Source: Elgaria multicarinata webbii (lineage: Eukaryota; Chordata; Lepidosauria; Squamata; Anguidae). Taken from it: DNA of 64,000 nucleotides. The stretch is from positions 2,001,001 through 2,065,000 of the forward strand of contig NC_086188.1 of NCBI RefSeq assembly GCF_023053635.1, written 5' to 3'. The notes below the pieces were generated by a model. It had not been told where the DNA came from and did not search any database. It was given only the letters and a program-made list of their open reading frames with translations. A program made the translations under genes and the position numbers. This document shows, one piece after another, positions 12,301 to 25,700 of the stretch (position 1 is the first letter of the stretch; each line of letters opens with the position of its first letter).

Positions 12301-15300
12301 CTAGAACAGGAAGGGCTTTGGCTAAGTTTGCAAAGTTTATAAGCGATGTAGACAGAAGAATCTCCCTAGGCAGCACACGCTAGAATGGCTGGACCACAAT
12401 GGAAGCAAAATCAACGAAAGAAAAAGTGGAAGGTAAAGCCTTAAAACAAAGTAATGAGGCATTTGGGCAACAAGATCAAAACACTTGGGAAACTAAAAAT
12501 ATTCCTGCCTGGTGCCTGAAAGACATGGCCATCAGGTAAGCCTCTTTGGAGTGTGGGGGGGGGGGCTTCACCCCATAGCTGTGGGACAACTGCCGTAAAA
12601 GCCCTCTCTCTTGTTAATGCCCACCTCCCCTCAGATGGAAGAGGCACATGGAGCAGAGCTTGGGCAGGTGATCTTAAAGGACAGACAGGTTCTGGGGTCC
12701 TAAGGCGTTCAGTGCTTGAAGGAAAAGTACCAGCACCTTAAATTGGGGTCGGAAGCACACAGGAAGCCAGTGGCTCATTTAAGACTGGCGTGACGTGGGC
12801 GAAAGAGAGCTGTGCCAGTCAAAATTCTGGCCTTGGTATTCAGTACTAATGGAAGCTTCTGAACCATTTTCAACATAAAATGCATTGCAGCAATCCATCT
12901 GGGAGGTTAGCAGAGTATGGATTTCTGAGGCCAAATTATCCCTGTCCGGGAGCGGCAGCAGCTATAAGGCACGGAAGGGAAAATATTTCGCAAATTGACA
13001 CCGCTCCACAATAAATGACAAAAGGTACTATAAGCAGTCGACACAAGCCCAGTTCTCGCCCTTGGGAACGGCACTCACAGTGAGCTCAAAGACATCCATG
13101 AAGACGGAGTGTCCCTTTGGTGTTTTTTCATTCAAGCTTGCAGGAGACCAGATCCAGTAAAAGTAGGTCCCATCCGAAGAAAGATGTACAGTGGTCATAG
13201 TGCTGCCTACTGGAAAGTGATCTGCTGGCATTGGGAGAAGCTGACATACCTGAGGCACAACAAAGACGCAAGCGGGGTGGGGGAGAGAAAAAGGTTTTAC
13301 TGGCTCACAGTATGAACACTGATTCTGGAAGTACCACAACACACTGAGTGATTTTGCAGAAGGCTAGCTGACTCACTGGTCTAATTCTTGCAATTAAGAT
13401 CAATGTTTATGCTTTGGACGGATGTGAACAGCAACGGATCCTATACAGATCTGGCCTTTTTTTTTTTTTTTAAGCATCGGAAACAGATCTTGCTTTGATC
13501 ACATGGCTTGCTGAAATCATTACAAAGCAAAGGCGCTCACGCTTTGCAAACTCATGCTTGCCAATCAAGCATGCTGAAAAGTTAGCTACGTATAAAAAAT
13601 ATACCCATCAAAAACTCCCCACCCCACCCTCACGTTCCCCCATATGATTGATTTTACTCTACTCCCTTAAAACTGAGAACGGCCTGGAGTCAGAGGCAGA
13701 GTACTTGCTTTACGTACAGAAAGTCTCAAGTTCAATGTATATCATCACCAGGTAAGGCTGGGGAAGACTCCTGTCTGAAACCTTTGAAAGCCGCTGCCCA
13801 AACACTGAGCTGGACGGACCAATGGCCTGGCTCTGTGTCAGGCAGCTTCTTATGTTCCTAGAGCCACCTGCCAGCCAGAGCAGTCAGTACTGGACCAGAT
13901 GGGCCAATGGTCTCTAGGGTACAAGGCAGTTCCATGCATCATAACAGCACAGGACCCCATCTGAATTATCGGCATGAATCGTTAACATTTAGGCCAGCAG
14001 TGAAACAGAAAAATTACTCCACTAACATGTGAAAAATTATTTACATGCTTTCCAAAACTGCCTTGCTCACTCTGGCCAAAATAATTGCTATCTCTAGAGG
14101 AAGCTTTTAAGAAAGGTTCAAGAGCAATCTAAACATGATGCAAGAAAAATAAGCAGAGGTCCTCCAGACCTTGGGAATCATTTATCCCCCCCACCCCCCC
14201 ACACACAATCACCCATCACAGATGCCTAAACTAGCATATCAGCTTACAAAAATGCCTCCAATACCAGCTCTCCACTTCTGGGATACTGTCCCGATCTGAG
14301 ACATTATGCAGGCTCAGCAACTGATATGCTGCATGCTAGTGGCTTATTTGCTGATGTAGCGAGTCTTAGGATTGGGGCCATGAGTCACAGATACAGCCAG
14401 CATGCACCATTTTGCTGATCCACAGACAGGCTTGATATTGGATTCCTATCCTTCAAAGAGAGACTGCTACTAAGTCATCTCTGAAATATGCAGGACATGA
14501 AATATTAATTTATTTATTTGGAATACTTATCAAGATCCAAGTTATATTCCTACATTTCATGGCAAAGGACAATAAAGCTTTTACTGCTGCATAAATAGGT
14601 TCTACAGAAGAAGACAAAGCGCTTGTGGGACGTTTCATTTTACTTTCCAGAGGACGATTATATTAATAACTTAGCTGATTGGACCATACTATCTCTGAAA
14701 AATGATCAGTCTTTTTCAAACTATATGAAGCAGGGCTGGGCCGCATGTGTTTTGGCCTACAATTCCCATCAGCCCTAGTTAGCATAGCCAATGGTGAGGG
14801 GTGAGGGGACTTGTAGGCCACGAGCTGCCCATCCTTGTTACAGCGGGTAGGAAAACTAAAGATGCTTTCCCTCTTTTTACTTTACCTGAAGGGTATTCTG
14901 GTCGATGACCTGGAAAAGGGAGTGAGGTTTGTTATCAAAAGAGACCGGCCTGTGTAGCAGCTTGCTGTTGCCAAAAGCGACCCAGCCAGATTCCAACTCT
15001 TCGTTTCGGCAATACACAAAGCCTCTGAAGGGAAAAGCCAGGGAGGAACACTTCAATTATGATGCGCCTTCGTTTATTTATTACATTTGTATCCCGACTC
15101 CATTCAATCATGAAACCTTTCTGGGTTTTGACCTTTCTGAAACACCTCATAAGCAAACCATTTTCAAAATACACAGAGTGAAATATTAAGGATTGATGGG
15201 GGCAGAGGAAGCAGCTATGTTTCAAGCGGCAGCAAGCAAACTGGGCTTGCATCTGCTTCAGCAATTTTCTATCAGACACAATTTAGTACATGGGAGATGG

Positions 15301-16718
15301 AAAACCAGGAACCCGGCTGAAATTTACAAACTGCAGCCTGCTGCTTCAAAGAGGAATGATGGGGCCAAACTAGACATGTGAGACAATCATGTCTTTAAAG
15401 CATGTCTTTGCCCCATTCACATATAGAGCAGGGATGAAGAGGGCACCTAGTTCTGAAACAAAAGCAGTACGTAGGGGAGGAAAGCATTGTGGTATTGCTT
15501 TTATGGTGGTTGTTAGCTGCCTTGAGTTAGGGGTAGAAGGGCAGAATATGATACGTAAATAAATACGTTTATTAAGAAGGGAACTCTCCCCACCCCAAGA
15601 AACAACAATCAAGGAGAAGCATTAAGTAAAGTACGGACATCCAGATCTTTGTGCGATTTTTCTAAACAGGTAAGAGGGGTAAAAATTTGTACTGCCCAAA
15701 AAATCTGTGGTCACACTTGAACTGGATATCGCTGAGAGATGATTCAGAAACAAACCACAAACGCAGAGCCCCCAAAATAACAAACAACAACAACACGTCT
15801 AGTTTAGCACTGATTGCAAATTGTAATTCTGCTGCTGCATGGCCTGTGAGCCTTGTGAGCTTTAATCTAGAACAGTTCTACTGAGCTCATCAGAAGGCCT
15901 GTTTCCGAGTCCATGTTTTCAGGATGGGCGGCAACCTATAAACCCAAGAGAATAAAGACTGCTCTGGAGCACATGATCTGCAGACCTTGTCAGAGTTAGT
16001 CATTCAAATTGCAATATAGGAGTTAGTTTCCAAGTAGTTTTAAGCCTGAAAACCCACCAGAAGCTGGAATAACACAAAAATTACACAAAAAGTGCTACAC
16101 AGCATTCAAAACAGTAGAAGCCACACAATTAAATCCACAAGTTGTTCCCAATACTCTGGTCTCAGCAAGACTCATTATTTTAGACACAACCCTCAAAATC
16201 ATTTGCTAGCCTATATTTAAAAGCCAATTACAGAAACTGACAATATAAACAAATTGGGCATTTAATGATGTTGTGACTTACCGTAAGGTACCGTGTAACC
16301 CAGACCCTAATTTGCTTATTCCCCTGCCAACGGAGTTTGTTGTATAAAGATAAAGTCCATCCGCTGCAAGGCAGCGCCCTAAGTCTGCATCTGTAAGAGG
16401 AAACAACTGTTCAGAAAGATTCCTTTTCCAAAGTCAGGAAATTTGGAGAGAGGAGACAGCACCGATCCCCTCTGCAGCCTCTTGGGATAACACAGAAGCT
16501 ATTTTTCCTATCCTAGGCAGAAGCAGTCTGGATGTGTGCAGGACTTCACTAGGATTATTTACTGCTGCTGGACCAATATGCTCACAAAAGGTCTACATAT
16601 TTCTATTCCTAAGAAAAGGCAATGGCATTTGCTTGAACCCCACCCCCAAAATTTGCAGCTGTGGCAAAAAAACCCCAGTGGTTTGCTGGTTTATAATGGG
16701 TGTCCTGGGGCCATTCCC

Positions 16719-16768
<50 letters not shown>

Positions 16769-19700
16769 ATGGACTTTCCTACAGGTTGTATTGTGGCAGT
16801 GGCAGAAACAAAAAAAGATTGGTGTGGTTGATGCCCCCCCATGCCCAAGGAATTGCATTTCTTTTGGCAATTATGCCTTTTGGCTGCCTCCACACAACCC
16901 CTGCCATGACCGGGTCATGTTTTTTAATCTATATTAGTAACATACGACATCAGGTATTTTAAGTGCACGGCATTTTAATGTAAAAATAAATCTTGCTGTT
17001 TAAAATCACTCATCTCACCTTTATTTTCTGAGCTTGAGCCAGGGTTGGCATCAGGTGCTGGCAACATGTCTTCAAAACCCCAGGACACCATGTGCTTGCC
17101 CCCAAGCAAACAAGAGGGTGACCCAGGTCCCCCTTCCAAAAGCAGCAACCTTTAGAGAGCAGATACAAAGTGAGGTGCAGAAAGAAAGAGAAATCTTCTC
17201 TGAAATGGAAATAATTAGCTACATAGAGGTCGATGCTTCGGCTATTGGGCGGTATGAAAATGCAATAAATAAATAAAAATTCAAATATTTTTGATCGTGG
17301 ATGGCCTCTGTATGAACGATGAGAACCACTGGTGTGCTTCAGGTTTATAATGGCTACTAGCCCTGATGGTTGTGTGCTTATCAAGATCCAAGATGCTATC
17401 TCCAGTATTCGAGGCAATAACCCTGTGTGCACCAGTTGCTGGGGAACCTGAGCGGGAGGGTGCTGTTGCACCATGTCCTGCTTGTTCATGCCTGGCCGAT
17501 GGCTGGCTGGTTGGCCACTGTGTGGACAGAGTGCTGGACTAGATGGACCCTTGGTTTGATCCAGCATCAGGGCACTTCTCATGTTCTTATGAGGGGAAAA
17601 CTGGCTTTTCTAACTGTTGACCATCAGCTTTCTGGACCATGCTTAGATCATTAAACAATATCAACACTGCTGCATGCCCATAGATGTTTAGCGAGGTGTG
17701 GCATGATCAAAATCCTCCTTCCTACCTGTATAACACATCGGCCACAGGCAAGGACCCCAAATCTGTTTGCTTCTGTAGAAGATGTACCGTGTGAACAAAC
17801 GTTTTCAGTGATCCCCTGAGGAAAGAGCCAAAACACAGGGCAGCAGAGTCACTTCTTGGAAACGCAGCAACACATCAACTGAGAGCAGCAGAAGGATTGG
17901 AGAAGTCAATGGTCAAGCAAACGCTTACTAGTTCAAAGCCTCAAGATGACAAAACAACTTACTTTGCAAACATACGGATCCCCTGGGGGTGTTCCAATTT
18001 CTACCTCATTTCACGGAATTCCAACAAGGGCCTAGCATGACTTGATACACGTACAGTATTTCTTCGATTGTAAGACGCTCACTAATTTCAGTTCCACCAA
18101 CAGAAAAAAAAACCCCTAAGACACACCTGTGATTCTAAGACGCACCCCATTTTTAGAGATGTTTATATGGGGAAAAAAGTGCGTCTTAGAATTGAAGAAA
18201 TAGGGTATTACATATTAGAGATTTTATTACATGAAGCTTAATTATCTAAACCTGCCAGATACATTAATGATTTCCTGAAACAGGACATGGAGGCATTCAC
18301 CAGCCTTTCAGATTCTATTATCGTCTGGGATGGATGATGGTGGGGGACACAGATAATTTACAGGCTAACAGACCCTGCCCATGCCTGTTTTCTTCTCTGT
18401 GACCATATCTTCACCATCCAGAGCCACTGCTCAAACCTACAAGGATGCGAGAGGAACTGTCAAAGTAGTATCACAATTGGAGTGCCATGGAAGAATCCAT
18501 CAGTGGAGATCCTGCAACTCAGTAGATCACTGTCAAAAACTGGATGTGCAACTGATATACATCAGTGTAGTGCAGACTATAGAAACCCAATTGTGAAAAA
18601 GCACACAGCTGACATGAAACCAAGCAGCGTATTTGTAAGAGTGTAGACACAACTATCGTTTGGTGCCAATATTACTTTTGTTACCCAAAGAACAATGGTG
18701 ACATGCTGAAGGTACAAGCAGACATGATGGAGTGGGGGGACAGAATCAATGCTACCAAACACTATCTTATAGGGCAGTGGTTGCAATATGTAGCCCCCAC
18801 CGCCACTGCACTGCTGAAATTTGTGGCAGCAGCAAAATAATTGGTGGCTTTTAAGCTAAATGTGTCTGTTTTAGCATTCTGTAGCAGTTGGCCATCAAAA
18901 AAATGGCAGCAAATCACTACTTTTTTGCCACTACCATCATGTGGTTTGTGGGAGACTCTGGGGGAGGCAAAAATGGCCTCAGACCCACCTCCAAGTTTCC
19001 CTCCCCTGTTATAGGGCAACACCACTGAAAGCAGTCAGGGATTCAAAGGAATGTCCATCGCCGCCATTCCATAATCCATTACAGAATTTCAGCATGGAAG
19101 TTGAAAGCAGACACACCTCCCCTCAGAGAACCCCACCCCACGAGACATACGTAACTTAAGGCAGAACCTACCCAAGGCCATGAAGTTCCAAAAAAAAAAT
19201 GTAATTCGAAAAAGCTTACATCAAATAAGTGAACTGTTATTTGGGAATAGCAGTACTCAAAACTAGCAGAATATTTCCATGGGTTGTGCAACTTACTATT
19301 CTTCAGTAGGATGCTGTTACTGTACAGTAAAGATCCATCACATAAGCAAACATAATTAAGATAGGATGGAAAGAAGTGTTTCCACATGTACCAAGAGATT
19401 ATATTAGGGATCCACATAAAATGGCATAATTTTTGATGTTGTTTTTCATATACAAACATTTCCATACCATATAGGAAAATGCGTATGCTGTCATTTCTGT
19501 GGTTGTACAAGTTGAGGAATCCATTTGTGACCATTAAAATAACTTTGGAATCATATTTAATTTTAAAAGAAACATTTCACATCAATATTTTATTAGCCGT
19601 ATCTAATTTTTATGTTTCCCTTTTTAGGCGTACAAGCTGATGTCATAACCGCTTGAAACTGGAAATGATGAAGACACCACAATAACTTTAAACCGTCAGT

Positions 19701-22700
19701 GATCTCTGGGAGATGATAATGAAAAATATCCTATATACACCTCTGGACTGATCACTGCACAGCTCGTGTCAATTTCTAAAGGTTTAGTGATTTGTGTTGC
19801 CCTGCAAATAATGCAAATGAGGCATCAGCCAGTGCAGGCTACATTCCCATAGCTATCTCAGATAATTCAAAAATATTGATGCTCTAGCCACGGACATTGA
19901 TCTGCAGAAGTTTTAAGAAGGTCACAGTAGAATGAAAAGGGGGAAAAAAAACCACTTCCCCAAAGGAAAGCTAAATGGCACAAAAAATGGGCACTGTGTG
20001 GCTCTACTAAACTGAAAGAAGAAAATGGGCAGAAGAGGAATTAACCAACAGTAATAGACTGTGACAAAGCATTGTGAGACCTGGCAATTCCACCCCATAG
20101 GCGATGTAAGTTATTTCTAAATAAATAAATAAATAAATAATATTCCAATTTTCAATACAGGCGAGGAAGTCCATGGATTAGTGAACAAGGTAGCACTGGA
20201 AGCAAAATATCATACATAGCGGCTTCAGTTTTGCAATAGAGTCCACAACAAGCAGTCCAGTTCACGTATCACAAAACCCCAGAATGTTTAAAAACTCTGG
20301 GTTACTATGAGTGAGCAAACATGCTGGTGCATATTGCACGATTGTTGCTGCTGTGAGAGGGAGCAGCTAAACATTTGGACGAGGAGGTGATTTGGATGAG
20401 GAGGTGCAGGGAACGCTTATCAAATTTGCAGATGACACCAAATTGGGTGGGATAGCTAATACCCTGGAAGACAGAAACAAACTTCAAAGTGATCTTGATA
20501 GGCTGGAGTGCTGGGCTGAAAACAACAGAATGAAATTTAATAGGGATAAATGCCAAGTTCTACATCTAGGAAATAGAAACCAAACGCACAGTTATAAGAT
20601 GGGGGATACTTGGCTCAGCAACAAACGAGAAGGATCTTGGAATTGTTGTAGATCACAAGCTGAATATGAGCCAACAGTGCGATATGGCTGCAAGAAAGAC
20701 AAATGCTATTTTGGGCTGCATTAATAGAAGTATAGTTTCCAAATCACGTGAGGTACTGGTTCCTCTCTATTCGGCCCTGGTTAGGCCTCATCTAGAGTAC
20801 TGCGTCCAGTTCTGGGCTCCACAATTCAAGAAGGACACAGACAAGCTGGAGCGAGTTCAGAGGAGGGCAACCAGGATGATCAGGGGTCTGGAAACAAAGC
20901 CCTATGAAGAGAGACTTAAAGAACTGGGCATGTTGAGCCTGGAGAAGAGAAGATTGAGGGGAGACATGAGAGCACTCTTCAAATACTTAAAAGGTTGTCA
21001 CACAGAGGAGGGCCAGGATCTCATCTCGATCCTCCCAGACTGCAGGACACGGACTAACGGGCTGAGGTTAAAGGAAGCCAGATTCCAGCTGGACATCAGG
21101 AAAAACTTCCTGACTGTTAGAGCAGTACGACAATGGAATCAGTTGCCTGGTGAGGTTGTGGGCTCTTCCACCCTAGAGGCGTTCAAGAGGCAGCTGGACA
21201 ACCATCTGTCAGGGATGCTTTAGGGTGGATTCCTGCATTGAGCAGGGGGTTGGACTCGATGGCCTTGTAGGCCCCTTCCAACTCTGCTATTCTATGATTC
21301 TATGAACCCAGGGACATTCTGTCCCTGAGTTATTTGAGGCGACGTACGAATCAGGAACTCTGGCTTATCTCTCCCCCTGCCCAGAAAACAAACAACCTCT
21401 TCTTCATCATTTTCAGTTTTCTTCTCAGCAGTTTTAGTTGGGACCCTATCTAACATGCTGCTTGCAACCGAAGCATCCCTCTGTAGCAGTGCAGGAAAGA
21501 CGACTTTGGGTTAAAATCTAAATCAAGTTCATTTGGCTCTCTGAGCTGAACCTGCCGTTAGAGCAGGCATGAAGGATGAGAGCTGCCCATTACTGCCCCC
21601 CCCTCTGCCTCCTGTCATGACAGCACTTCCTCTTCCATCCACTGCTGCTATAAGTTAAAATGGGGGCAGGAGAAAAGGCAGCACTGGGTCAAAAAAGCCA
21701 AATACCTGTCGCCGGGCGGAATCTAGTTCAGCAGCGGGACACCCGAGGATTTTCTGCTACTATTTAATACAGGTATACACAACAAATGAACAACAAAAAA
21801 ATCCTCACACCCAGATTTCACCTCTTCTCCTACCTTGCACAAGCCAAGGCAACAAGGGCAGCAGCAGCATTTTCTTTTTGCTTGTGTGGAATCTGTTGGC
21901 CTGAGGCGGACGTTTCCTCCAACCACGAGCACAGCAAGGACTCGATACCATTAAGACAGTCCACCGGCTCCTTAGTCAAGCTCAAGGGCTGGCAGTCACG
22001 AAGGCAAGTCAAGAGCACCTCGGCAGTTATGTTACACAGGGACGGGTCTGTTCTACTTTGGGACTCGATGAGGGGAAAGACCAAGAGCAGCCCCATCCGC
22101 GAAGTAAAGGGCGCCTGCTCAGGTTGCTGCAACAGGCCTTGCCGCTTGAGTAAGGCCAGCGCCTCCTCGTCCCCAGAGCTTTCCCGTTCATGCTGCTCCT
22201 CCAAGGCGAGCTGCCGCTGGGCGTTCCAGAGTCCACGCAGAGCGTTCAAGCGGTATTCCAGAAGGCGGGCATAAGCGTTGCTCTGATTTCCGCAAACGGA
22301 ACGGAGACGCTCAGACAGCTCTGTTGGATCCTTGGTCTCAAACGTTAAGATCTAAAGAAAAAAAGGGAAAAGTTTGCGATGATGAAGCAATGCGCTGGGT
22401 TGCACACTCTTATGTCACTGAGCCTGTAGATAAGTATGACACTATGGCATAAGCTCTGTATCAGCTTTCATATGGCAGGCAAACTGGGACGTCTGGACTC
22501 AGAATTCAAGTGTTGCAGAACAAATGGAGTTTTTTTTTTTAAAAAAAAGACTGTCTCAGGTGACAGAACTTTCTCTCCTTGTGCTTTACAAATTCAGCGC
22601 CGAGATCTAAAGCTGCTCAGTTTTGCCCTGTTCTTCAATATTCATTTTATCCCTCTCTGGTTTCCCCTCAGATACAAGACATTATGACATGCCTTCCTCC

Positions 22701-25700
22701 TCCTGAGAACAAGCGACACCACTTCAAAGAAAAAACTGCACGGAAAAAGTATGACAAAATATCACAGTCAGCAGTTCTTTCCTCTTTTAATTAGCAGGTC
22801 TCTCCATTTTTAGAAATTAAGCCCTAGCTAACGGCCTTGCTGGAACAGCTCAGTCATACTAAAGAGCACAGATGCCGCAGAACAGCCATTCCAAAGACCT
22901 GCTTTGCTAGGCACCAAGACCCCACTGCTCTGGTCTCTCTTATTCAAATAGAGAGTACCCCAAAATGATAAACTACCCACATTTCCTGCTACTGATTAGA
23001 CACTACTCAAGCGTCAATTCTACTATTTAGTTCCTGTCCCCAAGAAAGCACACAAGCTTCATTCACCTTCTGACCTCACTACTTTCACCATTGTCTTAAT
23101 AGCTAAGCAGTTAAAAGCCAGGGCTGCACAGAAGAATTTTTCTGATATTGATTCCCCCCACCCCCATGTGCTCTGATCTAGTGAGAGTATGCATCTCACA
23201 CACATAATGGCACTTTTATTAAGCATTTATTATCAACTTGCATTGCACAAAGGCACTGTTAAAGTCCAACCACCATCTGGTTGGATCAAGTAGTTAGAGT
23301 AATGTTACAATTCCCCTTATCATCAGTATCTATATTTCTGAATTTACAACCTTCTCTTTGTTAAGAGCTGTTCTTTATGTTTTGTAGATGAGATTACATG
23401 ATATGCTATACGAAAGAGTTTCTTTTCCATGAACAATTCTGATGGCGTTCTGCACTATTTTTAAATCATTTCCAAGGACAAAACTCAAAATACAATAAAT
23501 AGGATTATCCAGAATGAATTTGAAGGATAATTAACCAAAGAAACATCAGCCGGTGTAGACAAGACAACTGCTACAGGTATTGATTTAGCAGTGTCCAAAA
23601 CTCACAGTTGCTTTTAAAAATCCATTAGGATTTTCAGCGTTAAAATTTGCAGCAGCACCTTACTCTAGGTTGAGTGGGTTTTCTTTGGAAATTGGCAGTA
23701 GTACTTTCCCCAAGGTTTTGCCCCTGTGAAATCCCTTTTTGGCAATGCTATTCAATGGCATTATGGAACAGGTGGGCCAGCCCACACCTTGCCCTGCCAC
23801 ACCCAGGCTGTCTGTCACCTCCAGGCAGGTATCCCTGACAGTGGAACTCTTCTTCAGCCATCTTCATGCTGGCCGAACTTTGAAGTCTTTACACAGGTGT
23901 GGAAGGGCAGAGGAAATAAAGATAATGTGCTTGAGGTAGAAATTCCAATTCTGTTTATTTAAAACATTTCTCTTACATTCAAATATATTATTTTCATTTT
24001 ACCTTTCCACATTACATTCCTCAGGTTGAAAAATGATTGAGTTAAACATCTGTTTGTTTTTAGCTGCACCCAAAACGTGTATCCAGAGGCAGCCGGATAT
24101 CACTACCAGGGGTGTTTACAGATTAGGTTTTTGTGGCGCTATCAGCTTGCCTCATTCATGAAATTTTAAAGGGGGTTGGACATCTTTGACTTCAATTTAT
24201 AACCCTCTTGTGTTTTCCTACTGCTTTTTTCCTTAGCAGAGGAAAAAAAGAAGGAATTCCTGCACAATGCCTTTGGATTGGTAGTGCTAGCAGCCCTTCC
24301 TCTGAAACACCCCTCACGGTATGGCCAGCCCTAGTAACATGAGCAATTGTTGGCCCATTGCTGAAGGATCTTCTATTGCCAGTGCCATCAGAATGGTGCT
24401 CACCTCTAACACAAGGACCAATCCAGCTACCAACCAGGATTTATGGCTTGCAAGTGGCTTATGACATGTTTTCAGTTTTCCTGCAGGTTATTTTAGAATT
24501 CTATCAAGGGTCTATGCAAAAGGTATATGCAAAAGAACCTTAACTAATTTGATTTTCAGTTGAGTCTGACAAACCACTACTCTAAAAGGACAACTGTGGC
24601 AGAGCAGCCCACAAACCCCGTTCCCTTTAAGATGAACAAAAATTGGGAAGACAGCCAAACTGTGATGTCCAGAAGCAAGGAAGGGAGGCAAATGCTGACA
24701 TGAGTAGCATCACATATGGGCAGGACTATAACTCAGTGATAAAACACATGCTTTGCAGGCAGAAGGTCCCATTTCTGAATCCTGGCATCTCCCGGTAGGG
24801 CTAGAAAAATTCCTGCCTGAAACTCTAACTGCCAGTTAGAGTAAACAATACTGAACTAGATGGACCCATGGTCTGCATCAGTATAAGGCAGCTTCCTATG
24901 TCCCTATGACCTGCTCTTTAAAAAGCCAAGATGATTCACATAAGGCCTTTGCACACCCTGCAGTAGCTACTTGGAACTTAGACACGGTTACGAAGACATA
25001 GTGATCTCAAACAAACGCACACTTCTTCAGGGCTGCCCAAGGCACACCCGCCAGGTTATCTACCTACCATTGAAACTGCACTATGGATCCTGGTTTGGGC
25101 CTTGATGGAAGATTGTCCCATGAAGAAAATAACAAGATTACCCACTGCGAAGAGGCTATCGAATGATGAGATCAGCTGGTGCTAAGGCTATCTCATAATG
25201 GTATGTCAGTCAAAAACTAAATGCATCCTTGATCCTGCTACACCTGTTAGTTGCACACATGCATCTATTTCAAGACATCTAGACCATAAAAACTGTTCTT
25301 TCTGTACATTTTGGGGAAATGGCTGTAATAATTCCCCAGTGTTTAGGATGAAAGCAAAGCAGCAGCTAAACTACTTTCCCACGTGGCCTGATGAAGCAGG
25401 TAGGGGGAAAATACGATATGTAAAAAATATGTTGTGAATGGGAGTGGGGAGGTGATCCCCAGAGATTTTAATGAGCATTAAGCAACCTTCAAATCTCATC
25501 ACCACCACCATGCCACCATTTACTTGATAGTGTGAAATTTCTACACAACTCTGATTTTGCTGCAATGGACCAAAACAGCTACCATTTGGAAGGAAACGGA
25601 ACAGGGGAGGAAGCTAACGAGAGAACAGGAAGCAAACCATCTTAGCCCATATGCAAGAGCAACAAGGTCAACCCTGGATTTCCACCCATTTTTGTAATTT

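Larger units (their letters stand above)
13250..14885 (-). other. HECTD4 intron 6 contents
   Basis: Holds a worn tRNA-derived SINE (13,682-13,858) and a palindromic MITE (14,728-14,832). The remainder shows nothing recognisable. Confidence 0.6.
17816..21833 (-). other. HECTD4 intron 2 contents
   Basis: About 4 kb. Holds a TA-flanked MITE (18,054-18,206) and a 0.9-kb CR1 LINE (20,391-21,305). The rest is AT-rich intron with no gene-like frame. Confidence 0.65.

Noticed and set aside
16534-16962. Frames with (Thr-His)n or (Val-Cys)n runs
   Set aside because: They are translations of the (CA)n microsatellite.
17010-17582. A 190-codon minus-strand frame containing HECTD4 exon 4
   Set aside because: It reads exon 4 in a wrong frame and runs through a dispersed repeat; the joined phase of exons 3-5 excludes it.
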